Source: Rhyacophila brunnea (lineage: Eukaryota; Arthropoda; Insecta; Trichoptera; Rhyacophilidae). Taken from it: 64,000 bases of DNA. The notes below the pieces were generated by a model, which worked only from the letters and a program-made list of their open reading frames with translations, was not told the origin of the DNA and made no database searches. Below, piece by piece: positions 12,395 through 20,936 of this stretch (its first letter is position 1; every line of letters starts with the position of its first letter). The position numbers and the translations under genes are program-made. The DNA lies in NCBI GenBank assembly GCA_022495005.1, contig JAGYXB010000051.1, forward strand, positions 1,736,001-1,800,000, given 5' to 3'.

Positions 12395-12647
12395 CAGGGG
12401 CCTTATGTTATAACTTGCGAGTTGTAGTCGCCCGGTCGACATGACGTCATATGACATCATTGTGACGTACTACCGAAATGATAATAGCATTCGAGAAATT
12501 AACGCTAGTCAAATACTGGCTTTATTCATTGTCCCCATACACAAATAGGTGTTTCAGCGTAATAATATCTATGGTGAGCAGTGTGTGTTGGGCGGCTTAC
12601 GTCATGTCGTCGGGCGACTTTATATCACCAGTTATAACATAGGCCTG
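12395..12647. mobile_element. MITE with ~50-bp terminal inverted repeats
   Basis: The left end reads CAGGGGCCTTATGTTATAAC, then AGTCGCCCGGTCGACATGACG. The right end, reverse-complemented, reads CAGGCCTATGTTATAACTGG, then AGTCGCCCGACGACATGACG. The arms match over about 50 bases with small indels, separated by about 140 bases of single-copy sequence. The CAGGG terminus resembles hAT ends, but the flanking 8 bases do not give a convincing target duplication. It lies between the two oppositely oriented copies of repeat R. Confidence 0.7.
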
Positions 12648-12682
12648 CAGGTCGCTGTAGTGGATATTTATTACATAACGTT

Positions 12683-13061
12683 TACAACGTTTTTCTTAGC
12701 TCGTATTCTTATTTGTCCGATGGTTGTTTGTCCGGTACAAATCTTGCAATCGATTTTAACTAACTTCCCGACTAGCTAGACATTTGAAACTTTTGGAATA
12801 TATCAGAACACGATGCCAATGCCCCTTTTGAATACTTTTAGTCATCTTTAAGTAGAATTGAATTTTCATCTTCAGTTAATCATTTTCATATTAATTCTGT
12901 TTTGTATGAAAAGTTATTTCGACACCATTACTGGTTGCTAGGGCTCTGGTGTCCTAGCAACTAAATTATTAATATATACGTGCGTCAAGTCAAGTTTATA
13001 TGGTTCAACAGAAAATTTAAAAATGATGTATATAAAAAGTTCTTTTTATCTTGTAATTATT
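12683..13061 (-). repeat. dispersed repeat family R, copy 2
   Basis: Reverse-complemented, this reads TAATTACAAGATAAAAAGAA through TTTTCTGTTGAACCATATAA and TCTAGCTAGTCGGGAAGTTA to CGAGCTAAGAAAAACGTTGT, the same order as the copies at 37494 and 53702. Together with copy 1 at 11294 it forms an inverted pair bounding about 1.7 kb. No coding capacity is evident. Confidence 0.75.
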
Positions 13062-13675
13062 ATGCTTTTAACTAATACACTTATTACAAAGTCTTTGCCG
13101 ATGTGAAAAAAGTTGAATATAAATTACTGAGTAAAACATAAAAAATACAGTAATAAATCATGTAAATTTTAAAAGTAATAAATACTGTTTTTTTGTGAAA
13201 GCTCATACGTATTCTCCCATGAAATGAAACACGGCATGTTGTATATAAATATAGAGCCCTGCAAAGTTAAAGATGGGGGCAACAGACAATAATTTTGAGA
13301 GCATACACCTCGCAAAAGGAAAGCTGTAACACTTAAGGGTGGAAAGCTATTTCCTTACATCCCGGTCCATGCATACGAGAGAGGGTGCGGGGCTCTAGGC
13401 GATCATAAATGTGCATAATTGAACGTATTAAAGAACTATGTACTAGTACCGGTGGTCGTAAGTTTTGCGCTTCAAGATGAATACCGGATATTCAAAACGA
13501 TAAATAATATCGCCGAGAAACATTATGTTCTACAAATAATAATAACAAATATTTCCCAAACGGAAAATTTTTATATATTTTTTATTCAATATTATGGCTT
13601 ACACGCCGTAAAAAGACGGGTAGCTTAAGTCGAACATGCTGTCCCTGTCTTTTGTCGTAGTATTGTTGTATCTAC

Positions 13676-13750
13676 CAGTGGCGAAGGGTGCCTATTGAAG
13701 GAAAGTACGACTTGCCCAAAAGCCATATTCACGGGACTTGAATTATTATT
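13676..13750 (+). mobile_element. solo hAT-like terminus
   Basis: CAGTGGCGAAGGGTG is identical to the first 15 bases of the hAT-like MITE at 17537, and is even preceded by the same ATCTAC. The next bases (CCTATTGAAGG) differ from that family. No matching right end was found nearby. It may be a related element truncated on its right side. Confidence 0.35.
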
Positions 13751-13839
13751 ATTAATGATTATATTTTACTTTTTTAGAATAGATATTTTAATAAAAAATA
13801 AATGATGCAGTAAAATAAGGCCCTGGATCCATGGGCCGG

Positions 13840-14285
13840 TACGCTCGAAGAGTTATTGTACGCGATCTGGCGTATGACACCGCATTGCGTGCATGGTATG
13901 AGCGATGGACATCCTCTTCCAAGGACAGACAAACGCATTTGTTTTTATCAATATAAAGTGGCGCATGGAGATAAACACATTGACTACAGACCATTGGACT
14001 TCTCAGTTCTTAACCGGACACGGTGGTTTTGCCTCCAAGCTCTGTCAGCTTGGCCTAATAGAATCTCCGTCTTGCTTATGTGGCGAATTGCAGGATGACG
14101 ATCACATCCTCTGGGAGTGCCCCCATATGTCAGTTTTAAAGGAAGAGCTTCTCAAGTCGGTCTGACCCTCAGTTTGACCGGTCGACCATTGTTACTTGGT
14201 ATCTACGAGGGAAAATTTCTCAGCCTTTAAAAAGTTTGCGGCATTTTACGGCGAGCGAGAAAGTTTTATCATCGAGAATTGACTG
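13840..14285 (+). pseudogene. R1-clade retrotransposon pol, 3' end remnant
   Basis: Frame 1 (about 13861-13950) reads DLAYDTALRAWYERWTSSSK and then DRQTH, resembling the W..RW..S.KGRWTH block of R1/TRAS-type elements. After a frameshift, the frame of 13905-14165 reads TSQFLTGHGGFASKLCQLG, then SPSCLCGELQDDDHILWECP. This is the LTGHG.F..YL...G motif and the terminal C-x-C...H....C zinc-knuckle of R1-clade ORF2. The reverse-transcriptase core is missing, a frameshift separates the halves, and a stop follows KSV at 14163. Sequence to about 14285 keeps coding-like composition (TLSLTGRPLLLGIY in another frame). It is a 5'-truncated dead copy. Confidence 0.85.
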
Positions 14286-14939
14286 TACCTAATACATTTA
14301 TATCGAAGTGAGAATCACGCACACCCTAGTGCACGTCAACCAAGGTCTTGGGAAGTTGATCCTGGGACACTTTCTGCACAACTTTTAAGAGTGCCCAACG
14401 TTCGTTACGCCACGGTATGTGGAGACGTGGCGGATGGTGAAGGAAAAGTAAAATACGTACTTTACTTCGAAATAAAGTGGGCAAATATATACCAACTGTT
14501 ACACCCCCAAATGGTCCCCATTTAGGGATGTCTCTGTGAATCTGGACAGGCCCAAATCGACAAATAGTAAGGGTTGATTACGAAAATAAATAAATAATAC
14601 AACTGACAATATTGTAATATGTAATTTAACAAGAATGGCAACTTTGCGCATTGCTTTCTGCCCCGGATCTTGGCGCACATGCACAAAAGAAAAAAAGAAG
14701 GATTTTGATACTAAAATAAAAAACACGTTTATTCGAGCTCCGCAAAAGATTGAAATTATATAAAATGTAGCCCCAAATATTCACGTAAATCGTCAACCTC
14801 GTTGTTTCCACCACAATTCTGGTATGTTATTTGTCCACCTCCAAGTCCCGAATCTAGACGAAAAGAATAAAAGTGACAGCGTGTTTTCACAACCCGAAAA
14901 TGGAGGGAAATAACACAACCTACAAACGAGAATTAATTG
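14286..14939. other. no gene seen; possible LINE 3' UTR at the start
   Basis: The first ~180 bases, which are more GC-balanced and end near GAAATAAAGTGGGC, may be the 3' UTR of the R1-type remnant. The rest shows no coding motif or repeat that recurs in the window. Confidence 0.35.
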
Positions 14940-15040
14940 TATTCGTTATCAGTGTGCATGTATCATTAGTGAGTGTGCATAGTGTCTGAAGATACCGAAT
15001 AGCGAAACCTGGGTCGCAAAAAACGACTCAAATGAAAAAG
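14940..15040 (+). repeat. dispersed repeat with hammerhead-like core, copy 2
   Basis: It reads GTCTGAAGATACCGAATAGC, then GAAACCTGGGTCGCAAAAAA, then CGACTCAAATG. It is the inverted counterpart of 1938-2035. CTGAAGA and GAAAC are conserved, but the intervening hairpin is weaker than in copy 1 (ACCGAATAG against GCCGAAAGGC). See copy 1 for the ribozyme caveat. Confidence 0.55.
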
Positions 15041-15691
15041 GATAAAACATAAATCAATTAGAATTAAAAATTCCATCAAATACCTACGATCGACAGCACC
15101 TATTAGTTTTTAATATAATTGAGTAAACTAGTACCAATAGTTTGTACTTTGCTGTACCTATTGTAAGGTCAGTTTCCCAGTAGAGTATTTTGTAATATTA
15201 AATTTTTAAATAGGTAATATTATAACTTATAGTTCAGAATGACATTGAAGTCATTTAAGTCTGAATGATAAGAGTTTATCGAAATTCTTCGTCACCCAAA
15301 ATATATAAATCATATTTTAAAAACAAAACGTGTCCCAAATAAATTTAGAATGCATTTAAAAATATTTGCATAAGTAATTGAAAAAAATTTTCCCCAGACC
15401 GTTACAAAAAAAAATCCCATCACAATATAGCAAGGGTTTTTTTATGTTTTACGTGGCAGGTAAAAAAAGAAGACCGTTTGAATTTTTTATTAAAATGTCA
15501 CCGGACCCGTATGCTGTTACGCATTCAACTCCCGTTGAGACCATTTCAACTAAGAATTCCAGTCCCTGCCTAGTTCACTCTGACTTTAACCCATTTAAAT
15601 CGACAATCAAATGCTAAAAATCTCTCTAACTATTTACAATACCACAGTTTTGTGATATTGTACAGATATCTAATGTGATATACTCATGATT
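15041..15691. other. AT-rich stretch, no gene seen
   Basis: A plus-strand frame at 15378-15617 is lysine- and phenylalanine-rich at its start, as expected of translated AT-rich DNA. It has no recognised motif. Confidence 0.4.
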
Positions 15692-16210
15692 AATGGGAAC
15701 TGAAATACCTAACGGGTGTGGAGTATAATTGCTTCTTCATAACTTTGCACTCCCGGCTCTAGGATGAAAATGATGTAATATATTATAAAAATATTTTTTT
15801 ACATTTATTATCTATTTATTTTCTTATTACTATGTACATTTATTAATATAAGTGAATATAATTTGATCTAATTTTATGCGAGGTAATCAGGCAAAGAGGC
15901 GAATCAGTATAGTAAAAAGTGCAAAGTTATAAAACGTATACCTACTCTAACAGGCAACCGATATCGAGTGTGGATATGGGATACACGTATTAAGAATACG
16001 CTTGTCCTTCGTTCTAACAACTGCTCTCGGTTTATGCACTGACGCTTACTCAATATTGGTGTATTTTAAGGTTGCAACACACATTATTGCACGCCTATAA
16101 TGTGTGGCTCATTTTCGTAGGACACTCACATATTCAAACCCCTGCGTCAAAATGTGGTCTATTGGCGAATATCATATCGGAATTGTATTTATTAATCTTT
16201 TCTATGGATG
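15692..16210 (+). repeat. dispersed repeat family S, copy 1, interrupted by an insertion
   Basis: The start, AATGGGAACTGAAATACCTA then ACGGGTGTGGAGTA, matches 56118 and 61901. The remainder, from AACAGGCAACCGATATCGAG through TGTGTGGCTCATTTTCGTAG to about 16210, matches 61940-62215. In the copy at 61899 these two parts are contiguous, so about 200 bases (15725-15945) are an insertion here. Its inner inverted repeats are described separately. The family is unclassified and has no coding frame. Confidence 0.75.
15739..15930. mobile_element. small MITE inserted in repeat S
   Basis: ATAACTTTGCACT at 15739-15751 is the exact reverse complement of AGTGCAAAGTTAT at 15918-15930, bounding 192 bases of AT-rich sequence. 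This lies in the extra DNA that interrupts repeat S relative to its copy at 61899. The true element edges may lie up to 15 bases further out, and no target duplication was resolved. Confidence 0.55.
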
Positions 16211-17181
16211 TACTATATATGTGACATATTTCACATATTATTAGTAATAAAAGATGCAATCTGTACATAACCATACTACTTACTGAGGTTTCAAACATGT
16301 TTCAATTAATATATAATTGCTTTGTATGAAAAGTTATATGCATTGTATTCCTTTATGCGAGTACCTATACTCACTTGCTATTATTATCATAGCAACATAA
16401 TATCAAATTCGAATGATTTGGCTCGACTTGTAAAAGATTATTGAACACAAAGAAATGTGAACATTTTTTTTCTTAGAAAAGTAGTAATAACAGACCATTT
16501 GAAAATGGAGTCTCATTTACGGAATGTTGGAAAGACGTAAAAGTGCATTCACAGAAAATATTATTTAACTTTGAAGTCAACTTATTCATCTTGGTTACAT
16601 ATAAACTCTGTACGTATGTAGTCCGCCGTATCGTAGTTCACCGTGAGCTATTGTACCGGAAATAGATTGCCGTATAGTATATTGTTATTTATACTTACAA
16701 ATTTATATAGGTACAATAATTATTTGTTGTAGAACACTAATTATTTTTTTTTAATACCAGTCCTGTATATTATTAAATAATATGGTGTGAAATAAGAACT
16801 ATAATACTATATAATTGTATTTTATTTTAATTAACACAATGTTTTTCTAAATATTACTAATATAAATCACCAATTACTTATACAAAATATTTTGTTAAGG
16901 ATTTTTTAACATACGTACCTACACCTTACTTCACGGTGAAACACTCCACGAACTACACGATCCATGGTATTATTGCAACCATAAATGTTTTCGCTACAAT
17001 AGCTCACGGTTAACTGTGATACGCTGAAATGAATACCTGCGTATGATTTTCTGGACACGACACAATTAATAATCTCTATCATTGGATACATAATATCTAT
17101 GGACGGAGATATTATACATACATGACTAGATTGTTTGGAATCTCACGCCTGAATAGTTAAGTAGTTCCCATTGTGCCTTAA
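16211..17181. other. AT-rich stretch, no gene seen
   Basis: Nothing recognised on either strand. The frame at 16906-17091 (minus) has no supporting motif. Confidence 0.4.
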
Positions 17182-17436
17182 GTGTTCTTCACCCAACGTG
17201 TGGCACCAGTACTAACATATGCATTTAAAAATAATTTGACCTTTCATGACTGTGAGAGAAATCCAAAAATTATTGAAAAATGCACGCCGAAAGACTACAA
17301 TGAAGACGTGAATACGTGGTGTGATAGTCGTTGTGAAAATTATAGTAATGAACCGGATATTTCACTCGGTGAATTATATAAAGCAGTCCCTACATGGGGC
17401 AGTAAACGACCATACAGGTACCCTATAACTTGTTGA
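17182..17436 (+). CDS. unrecognised cysteine-bearing open frame
   Basis: This is an open frame of 84 codons with near-neutral composition, unlike the lysine/isoleucine-rich chance frames around it. It starts at GTG with no ATG, so a real product would need an upstream exon. It begins QRVAPVLTYAF, which recalls the VLPVLTYG.E segment of RTE reverse transcriptases. It then diverges into FHDCERNPKIIEKC, NTWCDSRCENYS and PTWGSKRPYRYP, with six cysteines in all. A possible splice donor, ACAG/GTACCC, lies near its end. It sits just upstream of an RTE C-terminal remnant (17478), so a decayed retrotransposon is the leading explanation. A small secreted-protein exon is the alternative. Confidence 0.3.
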   Translation: MFFTQRVAPVLTYAFKNNLTFHDCERNPKIIEKCTPKDYNEDVNTWCDSRCENYSNEPDISLGELYKAVPTWGSKRPYRYPITC

Positions 17437-17477
17437 ATCAACGAAATCTAAGCCTACGACAAAAAACGTGTCAAAGG

Positions 17478-18150
17478 AGAACTAGGGACTAGAGTGGGAA
17501 AAGTTATGAAAGGCCTTCATCCAACAGTGGATCTACCAGTGGCGAAGGGTGGAGGTAGGCTGTTAAGATCCGACATAAATAGTGCACATTAAACTTTGTC
17601 AGACATTCATATTTGTTTTTATTGAACTAAGTCTACACTTTATAGATGGTGTCGGTTAGTTTTTAAAAATAAATTAAACCTTGCCTAAACCAAGCCATAA
17701 TAATATATTTGGCATACTACGGGCAATTCGACAAAATTGTGCACACTTTTTCATTCACACTTTCATTATTTTCATGGAATTAAGAATACATATTACACAT
17801 GTTGGTTAGTTTTTTTTTATAATTCATTAAACTCTGCATAAACCAAACCATAGTAGGTACTTAGTTAAAAAATATTATTCTATCTATTAAATATCTAAAA
17901 TTATGTATTTTTTAATGGCATAATTTAAAATATTTTACGGAGAGATGAGTATTTTTGGACTATTATCTATTGTGGCTTGGTTTCGCAGGGTTTAATTGAT
18001 TTTTTTTTAATTAATTAACACCATCTGTAAATTATAGTCTAAGTTCAATGAAAACAGATACGTATGAATGACAAATTTTAGTCTGTATTATCTATGGTGG
18101 ATCTTAAAAGCCTACCTCCACACTTCGCCACTGGGATCTACATTACATAA
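17478..18150 (+). pseudogene. RTE-type 3' end split by a MITE
   Basis: The frame reads TCQRRTRD-stop, then (after a one-base shift) WEKL-stop-KAFIQQWIY up to 17536. It resumes after the inserted element as IT and a TAA at 18148-18150. W.QRRTRDREEW.KL.KAFIQQW is the standard C-terminus of RTE-like elements, also seen at 9002-9110. The hAT-like MITE 17537-18133 interrupts the penultimate codons and duplicates GGATCTAC. Two internal stops show the LINE copy was already dead or decayed later. Confidence 0.65.
17537..18133. mobile_element. foldback hAT-like MITE, family 3, copy A
   Basis: This 597-bp element is flanked by a perfect 8-bp target duplication, GGATCTAC, at 17529-17536 and 18134-18141. 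The ends are CAGTGGCGAAGGGTGGAGGT on the left and, reverse-complemented, CAGTGGCGAAGTGTGGAGGT on the right. Complementarity continues through TAGGCTGTTAAGATCC, through a GATGGTGT block, and into the AATTAAAC...TGC...AACCAAGCCA region, so nearly the whole element is two imperfect arms of almost 300 bases. An 8-bp duplication with CAGTGGCG termini is diagnostic of hAT-superfamily mobilisation. It has no coding capacity. Copy B is at 22925-23554. Confidence 0.93.
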
Positions 18151-18317
18151 ATAATTCCGTTCTAATATTATTATTACTGATTTAGATTAGGCCATTTAGT
18201 GAACACTGGAATGGAATAGCTGTATGAATCGTTGAATACAAAACACGCACTTCGGGCTAACTGCAGCGGAAGAGCATATAAAAAACATTGGCAATCATTT
18301 TTTTCGTATTCATAATA

Positions 18318-18446
18318 ATGCTCCGTAGTACCACCTCTGTCCGCACGACCTTTTTACGGGGTGGCGCGGCGATCGTTAAAAATTATGAATTCCGGCGCCC
18401 ATATTGTCGCGGAACGCCATTTTTCCGGCACATTGTGCTATGGTAG
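18318..18446 (+). CDS. candidate 42-residue small ORF, unrecognised
   Basis: An ATG at 18318 opens 42 codons to TAG (18444-18446) inside a locally GC/CpG-rich patch. The N-terminus MLRSTTSVRTTFLRGGAAIV has spaced arginines, many Ser/Thr and no acidic residue for the first 20 positions, which is the character of a mitochondrial targeting sequence. The rest (KNYEFRRPYCRG, then PFFRHIVLW) matches nothing I know. A TATA-like CATATAAAA lies about 45 bases upstream. A GT follows the penultimate codon (TATG/GTAGTT), so it could also be a first exon. Length alone is not significant. Confidence 0.3.
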   Translation: MLRSTTSVRTTFLRGGAAIVKNYEFRRPYCRGTPFFRHIVLW

Positions 18447-18569
18447 TTGGAAATAATATTAAAAAAATGCTTCGATTGTACGAATTTTGCCTGAAGTCTC
18501 GTTCGCTCTGACCAAATATTATACAGAGTGCTTTTGAAATCGTATTAAGAAAAATATTTCAGTGCAGCT

Positions 18570-19052
18570 CAGTGTTGTCAACCGTACTATAATTATAGTA
18601 TTTGTACTATAATGTTGGTCCGCGTACTATGTACGATATAAAAAAGGTATAGTACGCCCAAAATACTATAATTTTGAATATCGGGAAAAATATGTAAAAA
18701 GTACTAATATTTCGATATTTCCGTTTGATAAATTGGTGCAAAGTACTATAATTTCGCAATATAAGAAGATTTGGAGAGCTTGGATAAAAATGCTCGAAAA
18801 ACGTAAAAAAAATCCGTCACTTTGGCTAAAAATGAAATTTTTTGAAAATTCTTCGGTAAGCATTTTTGGTCGCAAGAGGTACCTAAATAAAAAAGGGTCT
18901 TGGAGTTTCTCAAATTCTCCGTTATTTTTTTCCGAGACACAAAAAACCTATACATTTTCAATGGACGACAACGCGTACTTTATTTATTCCCCAATTACTA
19001 TAATTTTGGAGGCTCTGTACTATAATTCCATTTTGAAAAGATGGCAACACTG
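18570..19052. mobile_element. hAT-like non-autonomous element, family 4, copy C
   Basis: This 483-bp element has ends CAGTGTTGTCAACCGTACTA and, reverse-complemented, CAGTGTTGCCATCTTTTCAA. The flanks GTGCAGCT (18562-18569) and CTGCAGCT (19053-19060) match at 7 of 8 bases as a target duplication. TACTATAAT recurs several times near both ends, like the subterminal repeats that hAT transposases bind. Open frames across it (18733-19101 plus; 18666-18961 minus) are chance translations of this non-coding element. The relative D at 34341-34533 shares the termini and the TACTATAAT motif. Confidence 0.85.
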
Positions 19053-19337
19053 CTGCAGCTTTTACATAACAACAGAAATAACTAAATATAACCTAACCTA
19101 AGATTAAAACTGCGAAAGTTTAAGAGATATGGTTTATTTTATTAAGCGTTGTATTTCCCTTGCATACGACAGTGTTATAGCTGGGCTTCATTTTTATTAA
19201 AAAACATGAACACTAAAGAGATTTATTTCCACGTACTTTCTAACTTAAATATAGGTATCTTTAACTACTTTGATTCATGTTTTTATATTGAGCGGGTAAC
19301 ACAAAATTAAAAAGAATTGGCTAACCTTACTAGGTGT

Positions 19338-19398
19338 GGTATAACAGGCTACGGATTTCAAGTGTAGAAAAATATGGGATAATCTTAAACGAGTATTA
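19338..19398 (+). repeat. dispersed repeat family S, short fragment
   Basis: AACAGGCTACGGATTTCAAG then TGTAGAAAAATATGGGATAA and ACGAGTATTAAAG parallels the start of the second half of repeat S at 61940 (AACAGGCAACCGATCTCGAG). It is a short diverged piece of about 60 bases. Confidence 0.5.
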
Positions 19399-20285
19399 AA
19401 GAATAAATGTTATGTTTAATAATTGCATTTGTACACATAGGTATGCATTAAAGTTTTTCACGCAATAATGTAGCGCACTTTTAATATTTTAGGACAGTTC
19501 GCGCGCCTTGTTTTACTTTGGTTTTATCGTCTGACTGTCATAAAGTACCCTGCTTCAAAATCTTGGGCCATAGCGTGACATCTTTTATGTGATATCGATG
19601 CTTAAAAACCATCTGAAATATATTATATACGGATAATAATCTCAATCTAGGTGTATCGCCTAAAGCGCCAGCTAGACGCTCATGCTTTACGACAAGCTTC
19701 CCTGCGCAAACCGATTTGTATCGGGAAGCTCGTGTGTATGGACGGGAAAACTGTAGGCGAAAACCGAAAAGCGCGGTAAAAGTGTTCCGTAAATATATAT
19801 ATCGCGCAGGCAAGTCGCTGCCGTCTAACAGGCGCATTAGTCTCGATTAGTTTTTAGATTATTTTTTATAAAATTGATTTTTGCATTCATATTGGAAGAG
19901 TAATTTCATTCAAACAATCAAACAACGGAATTGGTGCAGTGGTTCTTACATAATTTCGTTTAACAAACAAATGGAATTATGTAATATGTAGATAAATAGG
20001 TAATTTCATACTACATAGATATCCAAATCAAACATTTTTTTTTTCTGGGAATGCTGCGAATTTTTAAATTTCACTACAGTTATCTACACTTTACCAATTT
20101 CTCTGTAATGGTACTACGACAGTCGAAAATACATTTCAGTGTCATGAAAATTACAAATTAGTTACACTTTGAGACTTTGTAAATATATTTGTGACGATGA
20201 CATAGCGTTTCAAAATAAGCATGCTCATTTTTAGTGCACATTCTGTATACTACGTAGAGAAGCTCGGTGGCGGAAACTCTAGATT
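19399..20285. other. no gene; GC-richer patch with a hairpin at 19640-19860
   Basis: Between 19640 and 19860 the base composition is noticeably GC-richer. AGCTTCCC at 19694-19701 faces GGGAAGCT about 20 bases later, a perfect 8-bp stem. The 99-codon minus frame at 19538-19837 runs through this patch and has no recognised motif. The patch may be part of an unrecognised transposon. No boundaries were found. Confidence 0.35.
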
Positions 20286-20340
20286 CCCGGCAATAAAAGC
20301 GGCCCACCCTAATTACGAGTAATAAAAACTAATTGCCGGG
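20286..20340. repeat. 9-bp inverted repeat in a GC-balanced patch
   Basis: CCCGGCAAT at 20286-20294 is the exact reverse complement of ATTGCCGGG at 20332-20340, with a 37-base loop. The patch 20240-20420 also contains GGTATAAATTGG and a pyrimidine-rich CTCTCGTTTCCCGCTTCCTC run. It could be promoter-like or a transposon fragment. No adjacent coding frame supports a gene. Confidence 0.4.
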
Positions 20341-20564
20341 ACTAGCAACGTGAAAATTGGTATAAATTGGACTCGCCGCTCTCGTTTCCCGCTTCCTCTC
20401 CTGCTACTTCCACCATATTGAGTAAGACTGGCCACGGATTCCGTCATAGCACTGAACGGAAGTTAAAATCAACACTGCAACCATATTGATTGGATGGATG
20501 GACGACAGATAAACAATAGTTAATTTTTATAGATACTAATTGAATGCAAAAATGGACTAATTAT

Positions 20565-20735
20565 TTTTTGTTTTAATTAGATTATTAGTTAATTAATTAT
20601 TTTCCTAATTAAATATTTTTAATTAGATTATTTATTAAGTAATTAATTTCTTAATTAATTATTTTTTAATTAGATTATTAATTAATGAATATATTTTTAA
20701 TTAAATTATTTATTATTTAAATAATTTCCTAATTA
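20565..20735. repeat. imperfect tandem AT repeat
   Basis: About 170 bases are built from variations of TTTTTAATTAGATTATT and TAATTAATTATTTTC, giving at least three imperfect units of about 50-60 bases. It is essentially free of C and G. This is a low-complexity minisatellite-like block. Confidence 0.7.
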
Positions 20736-20792
20736 ATTCGAACAAAAAAAATTATATAGTTAAAATTAATAAGGGGATATGAAGATGAATAA

Positions 20793-20936
20793 ACAGACCA
20801 CGTAGACCTTCGTCATATCAAAGGTGAAATCTCAATATTGGACCTGACATGGCAACGTGCTATGGGTGATTCAGGAGAAGCACAACCTGGTTTGTCTTTT
20901 CTTCAAGTTAATCAGATTCCGGTGTCCTATAAATAA
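20793..20936 (+). pseudogene. coding-like remnant, 47 codons, repeated at 59.9-60.1 kb
   Basis: The frame reads TDHVDLRHIKGEISILDLTW, then QRAMGDSGEAQPGLSFLQVN, then QIPVSYK and a TAA. It has no ATG at its start and a balanced composition. AQPGLSFLQVNQIPVS is paralleled by SQPDRPFLEVDQILVS on the minus strand near 59975-60025, and the DNA is about 75% alike over some 48 bases. Conservation in the protein frame suggests a decayed transposon coding region, but I do not recognise the family. Confidence 0.45.

Noticed and set aside
13250..13400. Small MITE with AGAGCCC / GGGCTCT ends
   Set aside because: Only about seven to nine bases are complementary and no target duplication or second copy was found.
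18733..19101. 122-codon plus-strand open frame, the longest in the window
   Set aside because: It lies inside the non-coding hAT-like element 18570-19052 and has no transposase motif. Its length is expected by chance in DNA this AT-rich.
19538..19837. 99-codon minus-strand frame over a GC-richer patch
   Set aside because: GC-richer DNA opens frames on its own. The patch has a hairpin and looks repeat-like, with no protein motif.
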